A stretch of DNA of 46,257 nt. Source: Candidatus Thorarchaeota archaeon (GTDB lineage: Archaea > Asgardarchaeota > Thorarchaeia > Thorarchaeales > Thorarchaeaceae). The position numbers were made by a program, and so were the translations under genes. Under the pieces are notes generated by a model, which saw only the letters and a list, made by a program, of their open reading frames with translations, made no database searches and was not told where the DNA came from. Shown piece after piece: positions 44,235 to 46,257 of the stretch. The stretch covers positions 1-46,257 of the forward strand of contig JABCTJ010000064.1 of the NCBI GenBank assembly GCA_018238375.1, written 5' to 3'. The stretch's first letter is position 1; each line of letters begins with the position of its first letter.

Positions 44235-45485
44235 TCAATCTTGGTGATTTCCGGTTTTAACTGAGCGAAGTATGGGAACCAATAGCAGAACTGTACAAAG
44301 CATTCCAACGCCCGCGATAGTCCACACCGTTCTTAGACTGTTTGTAACTTCCCAGAGTAATGCTCCAAAGAGAGCGGAAACCATTGCTATTGAGCTCATC
44401 AGGAACTGATACGTACCTAATGCTCGCCCTTTGGCCTCTTCAGGAACGTTTGCGGTTATCAGGCTCCTCTCAGTGCCAAGCCAGACAATGAAAGGTACAG
44501 CCCAAAGGATATTCAGGAGGTACAGCCCCGGGGCGCCGCTCCCGAAACCAAACGCTATATAGACTAGGCCATTTCCAACCATTGATAATAGAAGAGCTGC
44601 TTTTAGATTCCTATCCGCAAGACCGCTGACTACGTATATGAGCACGAAACTGGTGAATGAAAACGCGCTCCATGTATATCCGTATGTCACCGTGCTAACC
44701 CCCCATTCTTCAACACTAAGGTTTCCCAAATACGAGATTGCAGAGGCGAAGAAGAAGAAGAAGCCGGCCATCCCCACAACAAGCTTCCAAAAGTCCCCTC
44801 CAAGCTGTCGAAATGAGATTATCGCTCCGGCTCTCGCCTTCTCCATGATATCCGCGTCTAGTGATTCCTCTACAGCAAGGAGCACCACGAAAAAGGCAAC
44901 AATAGCTCCGACAGCACCGAAGCGATGAAGATCTGAAGAAGTGAATCCTGAACTGAGGAGAAACGCTCCTACTAGAGGACCCAACCCGTCCACAAACCAC
45001 AATGGCATCAAAACCATCATGAATTTCCGCGCGGGATTCCTTCCCTCATCTTTAGCAATCTCGTCTGCCGGCATAGCTTGAGAGATGATTCTGATGGTGC
45101 TCAAACCGTACCAGACAAGACCGAACTGCAAGATGATGAATGGCCAGAAGGAGAAGTATGACATAGCCATTAGCCCAACAGCGACTGGAATGAGGCCAAA
45201 TGCCATGGACCGTTTTCTGCCAATGAGGTCAGCAACTGTTCCCGACACAAAGCCAGCCACAAGACTGGCCAGTGTGCCAAAAGAGAAGATTAGACCCATC
45301 TGCCATGGATCGACCATTGTCCTGAGGAAGATACTGAATTCCCACTTCCAAAGAGCAACTGAGAATTGAACAACGCCCATGACCATCGCGAGCTTCCAAA
45401 GGTTGCGATTTAGCCCCATAAAACTAGATGATGACTTGTTACGTCCATGACTTCCATTTGATGATTCTGCACAACCATCTGGCAT
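44235..45485 (-). CDS. MFS transporter
   Basis: GTVADLIGRKRSMAFG and about 12 hydrophobic helices. Confidence 0.85.
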   Translation of the reverse strand: MPDGCAESSNGSHGRNKSSSSFMGLNRNLWKLAMVMGVVQFSVALWKWEFSIFLRTMVDPWQMGLIFSFGTLASLVAGFVSGTVADLIGRKRSMAFGLIPVAVGLMAMSYFSFWPFIILQFGLVWYGLSTIRIISQAMPADEIAKDEGRNPARKFMMVLMPLWFVDGLGPLVGAFLLSSGFTSSDLHRFGAVGAIVAFFVVLLAVEESLDADIMEKARAGAIISFRQLGGDFWKLVVGMAGFFFFFASAISYLGNLSVEEWGVSTVTYGYTWSAFSFTSFVLIYVVSGLADRNLKAALLLSMVGNGLVYIAFGFGSGAPGLYLLNILWAVPFIVWLGTERSLITANVPEEAKGRALGTYQFLMSSIAMVSALFGALLWEVTNSLRTVWTIAGVGMLCTVLLLVPILRSVKTGNHQD

Positions 45486-45645
45486 TAACTGGGTCTCCAG
45501 TGCCTTACCACGAGCCTGCCAGTCTTAAGATGGTGTCGATGACGGAGAGCGAAGGAGAATTCACTGAAGTAGTTGTTCCATAACATATTTACTCCGTACA
45601 GATTGAATACGCTTACATTCAAGCACATTCCAAGGGGGTCCTAGA

Positions 45646-46086
45646 ATGACCGATGCAGGAAGAAACGCTCGCGAGTATCTCGCTTCAGAGTACAACTGTG
45701 CACAATCTGTGTTGAAAGCCATTCTTGAAGAGAAAGGCATCTTCTTTGATAAGGCAATGTCATTGAGCTCCGGATTTGGAGGCGGGATAGCGGGGGAAGG
45801 GAAGACCTGCGGTGCTGTCTCTGGTGCGATTATGGCAATCGGGGTCTTGAATGGATTGCACAGCAAAGATATCGTACAGAGCAAGGAGCGCACGTACGAG
45901 GTTTCAAGCTTATTGATTGAACGGTTTAAGGAGAAATTCGAAACAACCCAATGCTACGAACTCATTGGCGTTGATATAAAAGACCCAGAAGCCAGGAAAG
46001 CAGCGCATGAGAGAGGAGTGTTCAGTGACCTGTGTTCTAAGTTCGTGGCCACAGCTGTAGGGATTGTCTTGGACCTGTTTTCATGA
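45646..46086 (+). CDS. C_GCAxxG_C_C family (putative redox) protein
   Basis: YNCAQSVLKAILEEKG...SSGFGGGIAGEGKTCGAVSGAIMAIGVLNG...CYELIGVD...FSDLCSKFV. Confidence 0.85.
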   Translation: MTDAGRNAREYLASEYNCAQSVLKAILEEKGIFFDKAMSLSSGFGGGIAGEGKTCGAVSGAIMAIGVLNGLHSKDIVQSKERTYEVSSLLIERFKEKFETTQCYELIGVDIKDPEARKAAHERGVFSDLCSKFVATAVGIVLDLFS

Positions 46087-46257
46087 TGATGCATGATGGA
46101 TGATTGCCGCCAATTGGTACACATTGAACCACCTTGGAATTGGCCCGACAAGTGGTCACGGCATCCTGAAGTAGCCTTGCTCCAACAGAATCATATGGTT
46201 GACGATCCATTATGTTTTATTAAAGTCAGGAATAACGAGCGTTTTCTTCATGCAGTA

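Noticed and set aside
1-46257. CRISPR arrays, rRNA, transposases, prophage
   Set aside because: No regularly spaced repeats, rRNA signatures, transposase or phage structural genes were seen on reading both strands.

Overview
This 46,257-bp window reads as chromosomal DNA from an archaeon, most likely an Asgard (possibly Thorarchaeota-like) lineage. The taxonomy is inferred from Rab/Arf-like small GTPases, a TBP, a geranylgeranyl reductase, a roadblock-like protein, and archaeal TrmB, HTH_10 and AbrB-PhoU regulators. Main blocks: (i) a truncated secreted phospholipase D-like protein with Ig/Fn-like repeats (1-2294, -); (ii) a solitary DNA methyltransferase; (iii) an extracellular SBP_bac_5-type protein whose halves appear in circularly permuted order; (iv) a phosphate regulon: AbrB-PhoU regulator, two tandem PstS, PstC, PstA, PstB and PhoU, with repeated sites in the divergent promoter region; (v) two small GTPases beside a zinc-ribbon/Pro-rich protein and a coiled-coil wHTH protein; (vi) rhodanese and TusA in an AT-rich patch; (vii) a compact operon of TrmB regulator, geranylgeranyl reductase, M23-like protein, radical SAM (lipoyl-synthase-like) and split lipoate ligase; (viii) agmatinase, secreted/membrane proteins, a wHTH/membrane/roadblock-like trio, and a TBP with no canonical start codon and a hairpin around its SD; (ix) a BMP/nucleoside-type ABC transporter whose ATPase carries a hydrophobic insertion; (x) an 18-repeat LRR protein, MFS transporters, an ArsR-type HTH fused to a BtrH/C39-like domain, and a C_GCAxxG_C_C protein. 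I saw no rRNA, tRNA, CRISPR array or transposon. All calls are by eye from sequence motifs; no database search was run.
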